DNA of 64,000 nucleotides from Phyto melanocephala (Eukaryota; Arthropoda; Insecta; Diptera; Rhinophoridae), in contig OW799233.1 of NCBI GenBank assembly GCA_941918925.1, positions 72,195,578 through 72,259,577 on the forward strand. Reading direction: 5' to 3'. Positions 20,537 through 31,691 of this stretch are shown one piece after another. Under the pieces are notes generated by a model. That model was given only the letters and a program-made list of their open reading frames with translations. It made no database searches and was not told where the DNA came from. The translations under genes were made by a program, and so were the position numbers. Every line of letters begins with the position of its first letter. The first letter of the stretch is position 1.

Positions 20537-23131
20537 TCATTCGTTTGCTAATTTTTTTATTTCTTTTTCCTTGGAACTACCTTTTTCTATAGACCAAGAG
20601 CAATGCTTTCGGAGGAGTACTAATAGTAGAAAGTCCAAAACTTCTATTCTGTGTTGAGAACAAGCGTCGGCAAACCACTGCGGAGTCAAGCGTTTACAGG
20701 ACTCAATAATAAAAGATTTTATACCAATTTTTTGGGGCTCAGATTTAAAAATTTTATGAAATATTAAAATATGTCTTTTACTAGCATCCATTAGTTTATC
20801 TGATGGAGCAGCTAAGCTTCCAAAATCTGTAAGCGACTGATAATTTTTAAAGTGTAGCTCAGATGGGGCTCAGATTTAAAAATTTTATGAAATATTAAAA
20901 TATGTCTTTTACTAGCATCCATTAGTTTATCTGATGGAGCAGCTAAGCTTCCAAAATCTGTAAGCGACTGATAGTTTTTAAAGTGTATAAAAAGCTCGCT
21001 TGGCGCTGTTAGAACTTCATCCGTCTTTCTCAATTCGTCACAACATTTTTGGCATTGTAATTTTGGAATGACTTTAAATGCTACACAACCAACAAAGTAT
21101 ATCATAGAAACTACTTCGAAATTTATAGCTGCAGAATTTTCAAAAACATCTTCCAGAAAATAATCTGCATATATGTGGCTCTCGAAATCAACATTGTCAA
21201 TTTCATAGCAACTTGGTTATTTATGTTCAATACATAAATCTGCTTGAAAGCCAGCATCGCTATTCCGTCTTGTACAAGTTCGCAGTTGCTAGAAGAGCTT
21301 GACTGAACCATTTTAGTCACCATTATTTTTGTCAAAATATTATTCAATTCGGCTACAGACGGGTTGTTATTGTTGCCCCCTTTCTGCCGCAATACAGAAA
21401 ACGTGTTCTCTAATTTGTCCTGATTAAGGGATTTTGTCATTAAAAAATATACATCACCACCTTCTTTTAAAATATCATCGGTTAACACAAGAACTGATTT
21501 AAGAGTGAGCTTCATTCCATTTAAAAAGAAAATACGCTTCTTTTTATCCAAAAACTCCACATTTTCTAAATATTGCAAAAAAATTTAATAAATTTATATG
21601 CTTCACTGTTAAGATGAATTGAATTTTGTCAATTTTTTCCACAAACTGATTGATAAGGCAAATTTTGTGGAATTTGTCCTTAATTTTGTGGTTTCGGAAA
21701 TAGTTTTGATAGCAGCCGCAAAAGTTCAGCTGAAAATTTGTGTTGCAAATTTTACACGCATTTTTTTAAAACAGTTAGGGTAAATGTGTTGCCGTGTCAA
21801 TTTTGGGCACATTTTTGTTTTTGCACTTGCTTCCATTTCATACAATTCCTTAATTACTTGAAAACTTACCGTTCCATCCGGTGATTTTATGTCACACTTC
21901 CGCAAATACTTAATTAAATGGGGGAAATCGTACATGCAAAAAACTTTCTGATCATCAGTTTCAAAAAAAGGCTTTTCCACAGATACTTTAAGGTTGGAAA
22001 AACATTTTCGGTTGGTCGAGCCTTGATCACATACAAGGGCACGAACTTTTATACCCATGCTTTTTAAAATATTATAATTTTCTTTAACTATTTCACTTTA
22101 AGTATCCGCAGATAAGCCGTTGTAGGAAATAAAGTAATTAAGAATGACTGAAAAATTAGAAAACATAGATTTAATCATAAAAACACATACATGAGTGGCA
22201 ATTCTATTAGTCCTTTCAAATCCAGTTGTTTCAAATCCATCATCTAAATCTAGACTTCTATTATACCTCAACTCTTTTCTAATGCTCATTTCATCCATAA
22301 CTAAAACCATATGCTTAGCATATCTGTCATCCAACTGGGAGCATTTTTCCCTCACGAATTCAAAAGCATTATTTTTTAAGCCAGGGCTGAAGAAATTTAA
22401 TCGGCGCCCACCGATTCAAGGTGGAAATGTGAGGAAGACTCAAATTTAATTTGTCCTTTAGAAATAAGTATGTGGATTGAGATTTGTAAAATATGTTCCG
22501 AGAGCTCAACAAAAGCTTACAAAAAATTTTGCTTTCTGCGCTTATATTTTGTAAACAACCAATCGATTCAATAAGAGACTTTGTGTGGGTCGCTTTGATT
22601 TTAAAATTGTTTGAACTTTTTGTATTTTTTGAGGAGATTACTATATTTTTTCCGGTAGTGATCTGCAAGTAGAGTTTGATTTTCGCAATTTGACCAGAAG
22701 GGGGCTTCGATATTTTCACAATCTAAATTTTTTAGGGAGGACCTGAACTCTGCGTTAAAATCTTCCAATTCTTCCTCCATTTCATCAATATCTACAGTTG
22801 GAATGGCGTCATCTTTTAATTTTTTCCTCCCAACGTATAAACTTGAAAAATGATTTTCGCAAATATAAAGATTTTTATTAAAACTTTTCTCAGGAATTCG
22901 ACATTTCTCTCGCCAAATTTTACCTAGTATCATATCTGGCGAAGGAAATTTAAACATCTTTAAGCCCTTAAAATGTCTTCTCGACTTTTGGCATTTTTTC
23001 ACGCAGCATTTTATGCCCGATGGCAATTTATTTTTGTTTTTTGTACTCGAATTCATTGCTTTAGTAGAGTTTTTATTTATTGCGTTATTTTTTATTTTTT
23101 TTAATTTACTTTTATTATAATTTATAGACAC
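20537..23131 (-). pseudogene. P-element-like THAP transposase, multiply frameshifted
   Basis: Read on the minus strand. 22601-23131 carries a THAP finger (CCVKKCQ..., MFKFPSPD, IWREKC, CENHF). It shifts frame near 22610 into 22369-22719 (helical part), then 22098-22355 with VMDEMSIRKEL, 21726-22058 with ALVCDQGSTN and CMYDFPHLIKYLR, and 21123-21578 with NQDKLENTFSVLRQKGG. These correspond to the Asp, Asp and Glu regions of the P transposase RNase H-like fold. The C-terminal pieces at 20537-21105 contain an internal tandem duplication. Family transposases use GTP and make 8-bp duplications. At least five frame breaks make this copy inactive. Some gaps could be introns, though 22610 and 22360 look like true frameshifts. 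Confidence 0.88.
20734..20995. repeat. 131-bp direct tandem duplication inside the P-like gene
   Basis: GGGGCTCAGATTTAAAAATT starts at 20734 and again at 20865. The two copies are almost identical (one A/G difference in TGATA[A/G]TTTTT). The duplication repeats part of the C-terminal coding region and is therefore younger than most of the frameshifts. Confidence 0.9.
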
Positions 23132-23139
23132 ACAGTACG

Positions 23140-23696
23140 TAATGTTTCACTGCAGCTTTGAAACTGAAATGTGTTATGAAATGCTTCAAACTAAAATAAA
23201 AAGCTGCAGAGCCTTTAAAAAATCACTAAAAATGTTCGGGCGAAGTGTCCTTGACGATTTTTGCCTCTTAAAATACAACAACAATACAAAAATTCTACCT
23301 GACTTCGGTTTAGCTAGGTTTTTACACATTTATTGCATGTGGGTTTTTTTAAGAAACGGTAAAATAATTCCAGTCCAGGGAACAGGTACATAAGTATTTT
23401 TTATTGAGTTTTGCCTTTCTTACATAAAATTGAAATTCCTTTTATTTTATCACAAAATACATACATAACTATTTGTTTCCTGACGAGCCAACAAATTATT
23501 GGCGCAACAGTGACAGCAATATTAATAAAAATTGTAATTTTAAAGAATAAAGTAACTAAAATTATTATTAAATACAAAAATGTGAGAAATCACAAAAAAT
23601 GTGATCATCATGGGAATTTTTTATGAACATTAAAATAAATATTTAATATTAACTTAATTATTGTAACACGTACATTTCGTTCGAAAATAAATTTTT
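23140..23696. other. Spacer between P-like gene and minisatellite
   Basis: Probably 5' flanking sequence of the P-like element. No gene is recognised. CCAGGGAACAGG at 23374 faces GGTCCCTGG at 24551, but the match is too short to call element ends. Confidence 0.4.
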
Positions 23697-24512
23697 TTTG
23701 TTGCTCAAAAAAATAAAAATTAAAAAATAACTTTTATTTTTGCTCGAAAAAATAAAAATCAAAAAATAACTTTTATTTTTGCTCAAAAAAATAAAAATCA
23801 AAAAATAACTTTTATTTTTGCTTGAAAAAATAAAAATCAAAAAATAACTTTTATTTTTGCTCGAAAAAAAAACCAAAAAATAACTTTTATTTTTGCTCGA
23901 AAAAATAAAAATCAAAAAATAACTTTTATGTTTGATGGAAAAAATAAAAATCAAAAAATAACTTTTATTTTTGCTCGAAAAAATAAAAATCAAAAAATAA
24001 CTTTTATTTTTGCTCGAAAAAATAAATATCAAAAAATAACTTTTATTTTTGCTCAAAAAAATAAAAATCAAAAAATAACTTTTATTTTTGCTTGAAAAAA
24101 TAAAAATCAAAAAATAACTTTTATTTTTGCTCAAAAAAATAAAAATCAAAAAATAACTTTTATTTTTGCTTGAAAAAATAGAAATCAAAAAATAACTTTT
24201 ATTTTTGCTCGAAAAAATAAAAATCAAAAAATAACTTTTATTTTTGCTCGAAAAAATAAAAATCAAAAAATAACTTTTATGTTTGATGGAAAAAAATAAA
24301 AATCAAAAAATAACTTTTATTTTTTCTCAAAAAAATAAAAATCAAAAAGTAACTTTTCTTCTTGCTCGAAAAAATAAAAATCAAAAAATAACTTTTATGT
24401 TTGATGGAAAAAATAAAAATCAAAAAATAACTTTTATTTTTGCTCGAAAAAATAAAAATCAAAAAATTACTTTTATTTTTGCTCAAAAAAATAAAAATCA
24501 AAAAATAACTGT
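23697..24512. repeat. 39-bp minisatellite, about 21 units
   Basis: The unit is AAAAAATAAAAATCAAAAAATAACTTTTATTTTTGCTCG, with variants GCTTG, GCTCA and GTTTGATGG. The GTTTGATGG variant lies at 23930 and 24281 (exactly nine units apart) and at 24399, hinting at higher-order duplication. Because 39 is divisible by three, the array stays open as repetitive peptides on both strands (13-residue unit with FIFSSKNKSYFLI on the minus strand). I regard these as fortuitous. Confidence 0.95.
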
Positions 24513-24565
24513 TATCATCTGACTTTTATGAAAAAAGGAATAATTATTACGGTCCCTGGTAAATA

Positions 24566-25259
24566 CACGCAAAGAAAAAATATGGTTGTGGTAACCTTAA
24601 TCGAAGAGCATCATACTATGATTGAATTGTATGATTATCGTTAAAACATATAATAGTTACCAGTTTTCATTATTATGTTTAATTAAAGTATCATTCAATA
24701 ATCATATATATGACTACAATTGAAATCGACAATCTTTGCTTTTTTACGGCAAATTATTGTCTTTTGCTGTAACATACACACATTGGTTGTACTTACCAAT
24801 TTAATTGCAATTTTTTTAACCAATATTTTTTTACATTTTATCGTTTTTTTATATTTTCTTTGATTTTTCAAAATTTTGGTAATTTTTTTGACATCTCAAA
24901 CTTTTAAAATAATAAAGATTTATTTAGCAAGAAGAAGAACAGTTGAAATCAAATTATTAAAAAAAAATCATAGCTTGATTAATTTGTAATCATAATGTTG
25001 TCTCACATATTATTTAATTATTATTTTTAATGATTTTGAATGTAATGTTATTTTTGTCAAATTAATTTTTTATATTATACTATTTTTAAATGATAACAAT
25101 TTTAAAATTTTTACGAAAAGTAAACATTATAACATAAAATACATATAAGATAAAATGAAACAAAAATAATTATTACTTGTTTTCAACAACCAAATATTGT
25201 TATAGTAACTATAATATGACCGTCGTGATAATGTCGTAACCATGGATTTTCTTTGCGTG
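24566..25259. mobile_element. Tc1/mariner-type MITE, 694 bp
   Basis: Ends CACGCAAAGAAAAAATATGG / CCATGGATTTTCTTTGCGTG are inverted and flanked by TA on each side (24564-24565, 25260-25261), the Tc1/mariner target. The interior is AT-rich and non-coding. Confidence 0.75.
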
Positions 25260-25417
25260 TATGTACATAAAATATATTTAATATATGCACATTTATATAT
25301 AGTTTTATTTAATTTTATTTGATAATGTTTTAGTTTTGAAAATAAAACAAAAAATTTATGTACATACATATGTGTTTTTTTATAAAATTATTCTGTTTAT
25401 TTATATAGAATTTATTT

Positions 25418-26930
25418 ATTTTTTTCTTTTTATGTGCGACTTGTAATATTGGTGCCTTGTTTGACTAACAACATGATCTTCGTCTAATCTATTAACTTGA
25501 ATTTTTCTAAATTTTGCATGGTTTTTTCCCCCTCTATCACTTTTAAGATACACTTCACCTGTCTAAATGTCACAATCCTCGCGAAAATTTTTTAACTTCT
25601 TTATCGATTTCTCTTTTGATCTCAGGATTTGTTTCTTTATTCTCGGATAGTCTTCTGGTGATATAAGCCCATTTCGAAAATCTGTGGGCTTATGACCTGT
25701 TGTGGAATGGATTGTACTGTTATAATACGTAATTACCCTGTAAATCTTTTCATCCACACTGTCGGTGTCCCTTAACGGATCATGCCTCAACAGGCGAATG
25801 TGCTCGTTCATCGTATTATGAAGACGCTCAACGTCTGCATTGGATGTATGGTTATTGTTCGAGGTAAAATGAATATCGATATTATTTTTTCCTAAAAATT
25901 CTGCTGAAGGTAATGCTTTGAAACCCCACTCATTGTTAGTAATAATTTTCCCAATGCTACCTACAATACTCATATACTGAATCAATGCTCTCCTAAATTC
26001 CACCCAAGACCTATTTTGAATTCTTATTGCTTGAGCAAATTTAGAAAATTTGTCAATGAATGCTAAAAATAACGTTTTATCCAAGCAATAAAAAACATCG
26101 ATGTGTACTATCTGACCAGGTTTGTCAGGAGTTTCTGTTATTTTGAATTTCTGCTTTACTGGATTACGGTCATATTTTTCTAAATTACATATGTGGCAAT
26201 TGTTTATAAATTGTTGAATTCTCAATTTAAGTTTAGGGTGGTATATTTTTCTTTTAAGTTGCTCGAAATTTTCATTAATACCACGGTGATTGTTTCGTAG
26301 ATGCACTTTCTGAATGTGCGAACGAAGGACGTTTTCATCTAAAATATCTTCTAGGAAATTACTACATTTGGTTATTTTAAAATTTGGGCTTTGTGAAAAA
26401 TATTTTGAAACGGTTTCCATGAATATTCTATATATCACATTATCCTCAACTAGAACAGCATTTACGCTTTTAGGGTGAAGATGGTTCTTAATGATTAAAA
26501 TCATTTCAGCTAATAAATTTCCTATTATTTCTAAAAATGCTTTTATTTTCACTTTTCAGTGAGCTACAATTTGATTTATATATAACAATATGGTTCTTAT
26601 AGACATTAAGAGGGGAATTACTAAGGGATATTAAATTTTGTTGTGGTTTTTCTATCAGATTTGTTTGTGGTTCTATTCTCGATAACGCATTTTTATTATC
26701 GACACCCCTTTTGTAAACAATTTCTTAGTCATATTCCTCAAGTTTTAGTCTCTACCTTATTAGCTTTGAATTTGGTTTTGTAATGGTTGGTGGTCCGTCT
26801 GTATGACAAACTTTCTACCAAAAAGGTATGGACGGAAATACGTTACTGCCCACACTACAGCTAACAATTCTTTCTCTATTGTACTACAGTTTACTTCATG
26901 TTGATTCAGCGTTCTACTTGACTATCCTTC
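25418..26930 (-). pseudogene. gypsy-type Pol relic: RNase H end plus integrase
   Basis: An open frame (25563-26552) carries an HHCC finger (HLRNNHRGINE...CHICNLEKY) and an integrase core with IVHIDVFYCLDK, IITNNEWGFKALP and DVERLHNTMNEH. The middle catalytic Asp is Asn here (TNNEWG where the family has DN-E-G). A TAG at 25563 interrupts a recognisable C-terminal tail (GEVYLKSDRGGKNHAKFRKI) that continues to about 25418. Upstream, 26590-26930 is a decayed RNase H ([32 protein letters not shown]) with stops. No LTRs are seen. The sequence resembles the gypsy/17.6 group. Confidence 0.88.
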
Positions 26931-26939
26931 TTGCACTGG

Positions 26940-27262
26940 GTTGATTTTTCTGAAATTTTTTCAAATTTTTCACAAATATTGGGGTGTCATGACTACCTTA
27001 TTTAGTGATTAGAGGTACTTGCACTGGACCGATTTTTCTGAAACTTTACACACATATTGAGCTGTCATGATTACACAATTTTGTGATTAGAAAAGTGGGC
27101 AGTACCACGCCCATAAAAAATAAGTTATAATTTTTAGCTACTTGCACTAGATCGATTTTTTTGAAACTTTGCACATATATTGAGCTGTCATAACTATAAA
27201 ATTTTGTGATTAGAAAAGAAGGCAGTGCCACGCACATAAAAAAAGTTTTTAGATTCTTGCAC
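26940..27262. repeat. ~128-bp tandem repeat, 2.5-3 units
   Basis: Units share CTTGCACT(G/A)GA.CGATTTTT, TGAAACTTT.CACA, ATATTGAGCTGTCAT.A and GTGATTAGAAAAG..GGCAGT.CCACGC. It immediately precedes a short GC hairpin and CTAG at 27300-27335. Confidence 0.85.
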
Positions 27263-27297
27263 TTGATAGTTAATTAAAATTCAGAATGCATTTTTAT

Positions 27298-27336
27298 TCA
27301 CTAAGGGGCGTAGCAACGCACGCCGGGATTGGCTAG
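27298..27336 (+). repeat. Possible Helitron-like 3' end (hairpin plus CTAG)
   Basis: GGGGCGTAGCAACGCACGCC followed by GGGATTGGCTAGT: a short GC-rich hairpin (GGCGT...ACGCC) just before CTAG, in otherwise AT-rich DNA and next to tandem repeats. This layout is typical of insect Helitron-like 3' termini. No Rep/helicase is present, so this is only suggestive. Confidence 0.35.
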
Positions 27337-27710
27337 TAATACCACAAAAATGCGAAGAAGTTTTTGTCAACCAATCTATTTTTATTCTTAAATTTAAACT
27401 AAAGTTCTTTTTTCACAATTCTACCATCAAATATGTAGAAAATACAAAAGGTACCATAAAATTACAAGGAACTACCTTTTGGGCCGCTTATAACGTAAAC
27501 ATGTTCTAATAAGTACCAAACTGTTTTCCCCTTTAAAGTCTTGTGAAATCCCCTTTACAAAATTTTCTTCGAATCGGCCCTGTTAGTAGAAATTATAAAT
27601 ATTTTCGTATTTTTCCCTTTTTGGTACCTTTTTTGACCCGCTAAAAGTTTTCATAATTTTTATTACACAAGGGAACAACGATTTTGTTAAGAATGTTGTT
27701 TTTAAGGTTA
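27337..27710 (-). repeat. Fragment of 118-bp array and core C, inverted
   Basis: Contains ATGTAGAAAATACAAAAGGTACC, TTTTGGGCCGCTTATAAC and AAGTACCAAACTGTTTTCCCC, matching the minus-strand order array then core of the 12-18 kb complex. Confidence 0.65.
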
Positions 27711-28430
27711 TTTGGGTACTGAACATATGTATGCACCAGAGAACTGCAACGAGCACCCGTTTTTATGATATATGATACTCGCCTTAAACGAGTTGCGGTG
27801 TAGTTAATACAGCCTATTGCTTTTGCATGTAATCGCCAGGCTCGTAAGAAATTGTGTTTGCAACATACGAGCCTTAAGCAAACACAATGAAATTTATATG
27901 AGTTCTGTATTGTATTGTTTCGTAAATATACTACAACTAATTCACTCTCTTTTATTCAATGTTCTCTATCTGCCCTTCACTGACCTAAAGTTATAATTGC
28001 CTGAGTGCACAAGTGTTTACTCGCAGCATTCGTCATTCGTTGTAATATATAAAGCAGCGTTGCCAGATGGTCGTATATTTAAGTAAACATGTAAGGCTAA
28101 ATTCATTATGAAATAAAATGAATTTAATTTTATTACAAGAAAAATTTTCGTGAAAAATTTTAATTAAAACATATAATGAATGCGACAGGCTTATGAATCA
28201 CAATTTTTTTATACGTCATTTTCATTTATAATTAAATAATTTTACAAAAATATTGACCAATGGCAACGCAGCGCAGTCCATTATTTCATTGTGCGACGTA
28301 GACACAGAATTTACTTTTATATATTTATACATTTTTGAAAACAAATTTTACAACAAACACACAATTATATTCTATGATGCTAAAGATGCACATAAGAACA
28401 ATTTTTTAAATGGCTGAGTGCGCTCTTTAT
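27711..28430. other. Non-coding DNA; begins with CCAGAGAACTGCAA motif
   Basis: TGCACCAGAGAACTGCAAC at 27732 is repeated inverted at 29568-29584 and in a second copy at 56646, so 27732-29584 may be one composite inverted-end element. The rest has no ORF or known motif. Confidence 0.4.
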
Positions 28431-28439
28431 GTAATTTTT

Positions 28440-28640
28440 AATATAATGTATTTAAAATTTTATAGATAATAATAAATAAAATACTTAAAAAAAGCATTAC
28501 TATTTGTCATACATAAAATAAATAACAAAACATTCACAAAAACATTTAAACGCCTAAAATCGTCAAACCTACGACAAATCATAAAATCTGGCAGCCACGT
28601 TTTCACTTGATGTTGAATTTTAAATACGTGAATGTTGTTG
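28440..28640. repeat. Repeat R, copy 1
   Basis: About 200 bp including CATTTAAACGCCTAAAATCG, GACAAATCATAAAATCTGG and CAGCCACGTTTTCACTTGATG. The inverse occurs at the right edge of the window (62876-62905 plus 63825-64000). Confidence 0.85.
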
Positions 28641-28644
28641 TTAC

Positions 28645-28785
28645 GAGCTGGGGCTCAATTCTCATTCTGTGAAACTGTGAAATAAAAAGTTTTTTCATAG
28701 CAAAGGGTATGGTGGCACCATATGATATTACACACAAAAACTTGTCATTTCATAGTTTCATAGAACGAGAATTGATACCCTGGTC
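28645..28785. mobile_element. Small MITE (~140 bp)
   Basis: Inverted ends AGCTGGGGCTCAATTCTCAT..TGTGAAACTGTGAAAT / ATTTCATAGTTTCATAG..GAGAATTGATACCCTGG, flanked by GTTACG and GTAACG. It interrupts the outer part of repeat R. No coding capacity. Confidence 0.6.
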
Positions 28786-28799
28786 GTAACGCTTAATAG

Positions 28800-29319
28800 C
28801 ATGTTCACACGGACAGCAAATATCGAGGTTCACTCTCTCATTCAAGGATCACGACCGAATCTCGATTAAATCTACAAGGTTCGCCATACAAAGTTTTGAG
28901 AGCGAATCTACCTGGTTCATTTTGAATCTTGCTGCGAATATCGAAGAATTTGCTATCATCTCAAATATTGATAACAAAAAATCGCTAATTTATCTGTACT
29001 GGCTATCAAAAACAAAAATAAACAAAGAAAAACAGAAAAAATTTTGTGTGCAAAAAATCATTGTGGAAATAAAAAATATATGTTTAAACATACATATACA
29101 TATGTATATTTAAATTAAAATGGAAAAAAGAGAAATAGTGAAACGTATTTTAAAGTGTAGAAGAATGACTTCAATAAACTTCAGAAAAAACAAAAAGCCG
29201 CGTTAAATATTTGAAAAAAAAAAATTTCAAAGTGAAACAAGAACTATCGTCTGAACGGCAGGGTTCGCATTCGAGATTCAGAGACCGAACCACGAGATTC
29301 ATATTGCCGTGTGAACATG
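28800..29319. mobile_element. MITE related to the Harbinger relic at 5.2-5.8 kb, 520 bp
   Basis: Inverted ends CATGTTCACACGGACAGCAA / TTCATATTGCCGTGTGAACATG. The right third (29170-29319) matches 5640-5777, including GCTATCGTCTGAAC-like and GGGTTCGCATTCGAG blocks. No clear target duplication. A 63-codon frame inside is not a gene. Confidence 0.7.
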
Positions 29320-29339
29320 GCATAAGTCGTGTAAGTTAA

Positions 29340-29584
29340 ATACAAATAAGTTACCGAATATAAAAATAGAAGAAACACGAAACTTCGCTTTGAGTGGTTG
29401 TGATATTGACATGTACAAGTAAAAAGCAATTATGTAATATTTTCATGCATAACCTCGCTTTGTAGGAAGAACGAGCCAACATATCAGTAAAAGTGTGCTT
29501 AAAAGTATTCGAGACTAAATATGATTCAGTAAACAGCGAGTGCGCTCGCAAGTATTATGTATTCTTGCAGTTCTCTGGTATGCT
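29340..29584. repeat. Repeat S, copy 1 (inverse of 56645-56905)
   Basis: Shares long identical blocks with 56645-56905 in reverse: ACGAAACTT.GCTTTGAGTGG, GTTGTGATATTGACATGTAC, AAGAACGAGCCAACATATCA, GTAAACAGCGAGTGCGCTCG, TTGCAGTTCTCTG. Non-coding, possibly the end of a larger element. Confidence 0.8.
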
Positions 29585-30070
29585 CTTAGGTTAGGTTGAA
29601 AAAGAGGGGCACTTAAAGCCAGGTACGACTCGAACCATTTTAATTCTGTGTCCCATATTCCATACATAGAAAGATTTTTCAGCTTAATTTCTAGGTCTAT
29701 AGTTTCAAAAGCTCTCTTAAAGTCAAGAAATATCACCATTATTTTTTTGTGTTTTTCAATATATTTCCATTGCTAATTACATAATTAACCGTTGTTTCAC
29801 ATAAATGTTTTTTCCGAAATCATTCATGTGTGCCACTTTTTGTACAAGTGTTATCATCGTGTCTTTCCAGTTTTCAGGAAAGATACCAGTCTCTAGGGAT
29901 TTATTTATAATTTTTAAAAGTATTTTCCCTGTTATATTCCAGATGTCAAGTATAATTTTATTTGAGACTTTATTTCTTAATTTTTTAACAATGTTCTTAA
30001 GTTCTGTTATATATATTGCACGGAATTTAAAATTAGTTGCAATACTGCACATTATTTGGTTTGTATATTG
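29585..30070 (-). pseudogene. Non-LTR reverse transcriptase fragment
   Basis: On the minus strand, 29777-30073 reads NKSLETGIFPENWKDTMITL (the PxxWK region before RT motif 1). After a gap in another frame, 29515-29739 reads VIFLDFKRAFETIDLEIKL (the F-x-D-F-x-x-AFD-like motif A region). The stretch between them is deleted. No catalytic YADD remains. Confidence 0.75.
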
Positions 30071-30074
30071 CACC

Positions 30075-31000
30075 TAATTTCATCAACGTAAAATATCGAC
30101 AAGGTCAAAAACTTAGTTTCCTCAATGTAATCCCTTATAGATCCCAAATTTGAATCTCTCAGGCATTCTACTTTAAAGTGTTCGCACATAATACGCCAAA
30201 ACGCAGGAAATTGACGAAGGTAATGTTCCAAAATCTCTTCCTCCTCCTCGCATGACCTACGTGTCGTAAAAATACGAACCGGAGCCATGCCATCAGTTTC
30301 CTTCATCCATTACATACCTTTCGAAATTTCCACAAACAGCCTGAAAAACAGAGTTGTGATCTGGAAGTATTTACTTATGTTTCGGCTCATGTCTTGTAAA
30401 CCTATTCCAATTCGGTCACCAATCTTTGATCCATCCGTATAAAGATCAATACTTTGGATATTTCTTACCCTTATTACTTTATCCCAATCTTCCTCTTCCG
30501 GTATTATGGTGATGCAGTTAATGTTCTTATATTTCGTTGGTATCTTCTCACACGTTACATCTGTGATATTTCTTATCGTTAAGATATCGGCTTTTTTGGT
30601 GTCTATTTTCATTGTCTCTTACCAATTATTCACCCATTGCCTTTAATCTATATAAAGCCAGTATGTTATGTTTAGGCTTATGGCCCATTTTGAGCCTATC
30701 GTCCTACAGAGAGCCCATATTCCTTGAGCCTTTTCTACTCTACTTTTAACGTGGTCTTTCAAGAATAGCCTCCAGTCAAGTACTACTCCTAGATATTTAA
30801 CCTTCCTATTGACAGTTGTACACTGGTATTTCCTCTTTCTTGTAAACAAACAGATTTCCGTTTTAGCTGGGCTTACATTGAGCCGTCGCTCCTTTGCCTA
30901 GTTGTATGATAAATTCAGAGCTTCCGTTGATCTCCTGCATAAAACTTAGGATGTGCTCCTCTGATCAGTATCGCAACATCATCCAAGCAAAGGGTCCGCC
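30075..31000 (-). pseudogene. Second non-LTR relic: RT end, RNase H, terminal Cys motif
   Basis: Minus strand. At about 30985 there is LCLDDVAILIRGAHPKF (catalytic xDD), then the RT thumb with VKYLGVVLDWRLFLKDHV (30643-30849), then RNase H with SIDLYTDGSKIGDRIGIGLQ (30310-30612), then CEEEEEILEHYLRQFPAFWR (30052-30306), the usual ending of R1/LOA/I-type ORF2. Frames differ between the pieces. Its upstream end abuts a mariner fragment at about 31000. Confidence 0.78.
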
Positions 31001-31190
31001 TGTTTAAACCAAATGTTGCCAATATCCTCTTCTTCAATTTTTGTGAACAAAAATTCGTTCAACATGGCCCGATAATGATCGCCATTGACTACTGCTACTG
31101 TTTGCTCATTTTCGAAGGAAAATGGCCTCTGGACCAAAATCCGCACCAAACAGTGACTCGTTTTGGGTGTATTGGCTTTTCAATGTATGC
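31000..31190 (-). pseudogene. Tc1/mariner-like transposase fragment
   Basis: The minus strand reads EKPIHPKRVTVWCGFWSRG, then after a frame change VNGDHYRAMLNEFLFTKIEE and DIGNIWF, a well-conserved middle section of insect Tc1/mariner-family transposases. No termini are detected. Confidence 0.8.
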
Positions 31191-31194
31191 GTAG

Positions 31195-31548
31195 CATAGC
31201 TCCTCCGTCATTCTTCTTTTTGTCATTTTCGCATATGTAGGCCGCTCTTTAGCCGATTTTTCATCTGGCTTTCTTTTCCGTAATAGTGGAGTTTTTCTTT
31301 CGACCCCTCCACTTTCACTTGAGGATTTAGTTAATGCCTTCATCTGTGTGGAAGGTGAAGCTATTGATTATTTCTCTCCTTCTTTCAGATTATCCGAAGA
31401 GTTTTCCTTCGGGTGTTGAAAACCGCCATCCGCTTCACCTCCGTGCCGGGAGCCCTTTTTCTTTTTACTATTGCCAACAGTGTTCTGTTCCTACGGACAT
31501 CGATTCCTCTTGCCTTTTTCAGTAGAAATGTCATTTATCCTTTGTTTC
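31195..31548 (-). pseudogene. ORF1-like (Gag) fragment, 3' half, split by Jockey element
   Basis: The minus strand is rich in Lys, Ser and Arg (SSSESGGVERKTPLLRKRK, RPTYAKMTKR), with stops. It continues across the Jockey insertion with 36049-36480. It resembles the variable N-terminal part of an R1/LOA-type ORF1, but no domain is recognised. Confidence 0.4.
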
Positions 31549-31691
31549 ATCTTGGCAGTCTTCCTCGCGTTGACTCTTCAAGAGTACGGACGTGTTCGCT
31601 GCGCGAGTGATATACATAGTGAAATTTGTAATAAGTTGCAAAATTTGTAATAGGTAAAAAAAAAAAAAAAAAAAAAATTTTTTATTTGTGA

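Noticed and set aside
23658..24501. Long repetitive proteins on both strands of the 39-bp array
   Set aside because: A repeat unit divisible by three and lacking stops stays open by arithmetic; there is no domain or start context.
23374..24560. Element with ends CCAGGGAAC / GTCCCTGG
   Set aside because: Only seven or eight bases match and no target duplication is visible.
26940..27262. CRISPR-like array
   Set aside because: The units are contiguous tandem repeats of about 128 bp with no unique spacers, in a eukaryotic genome.
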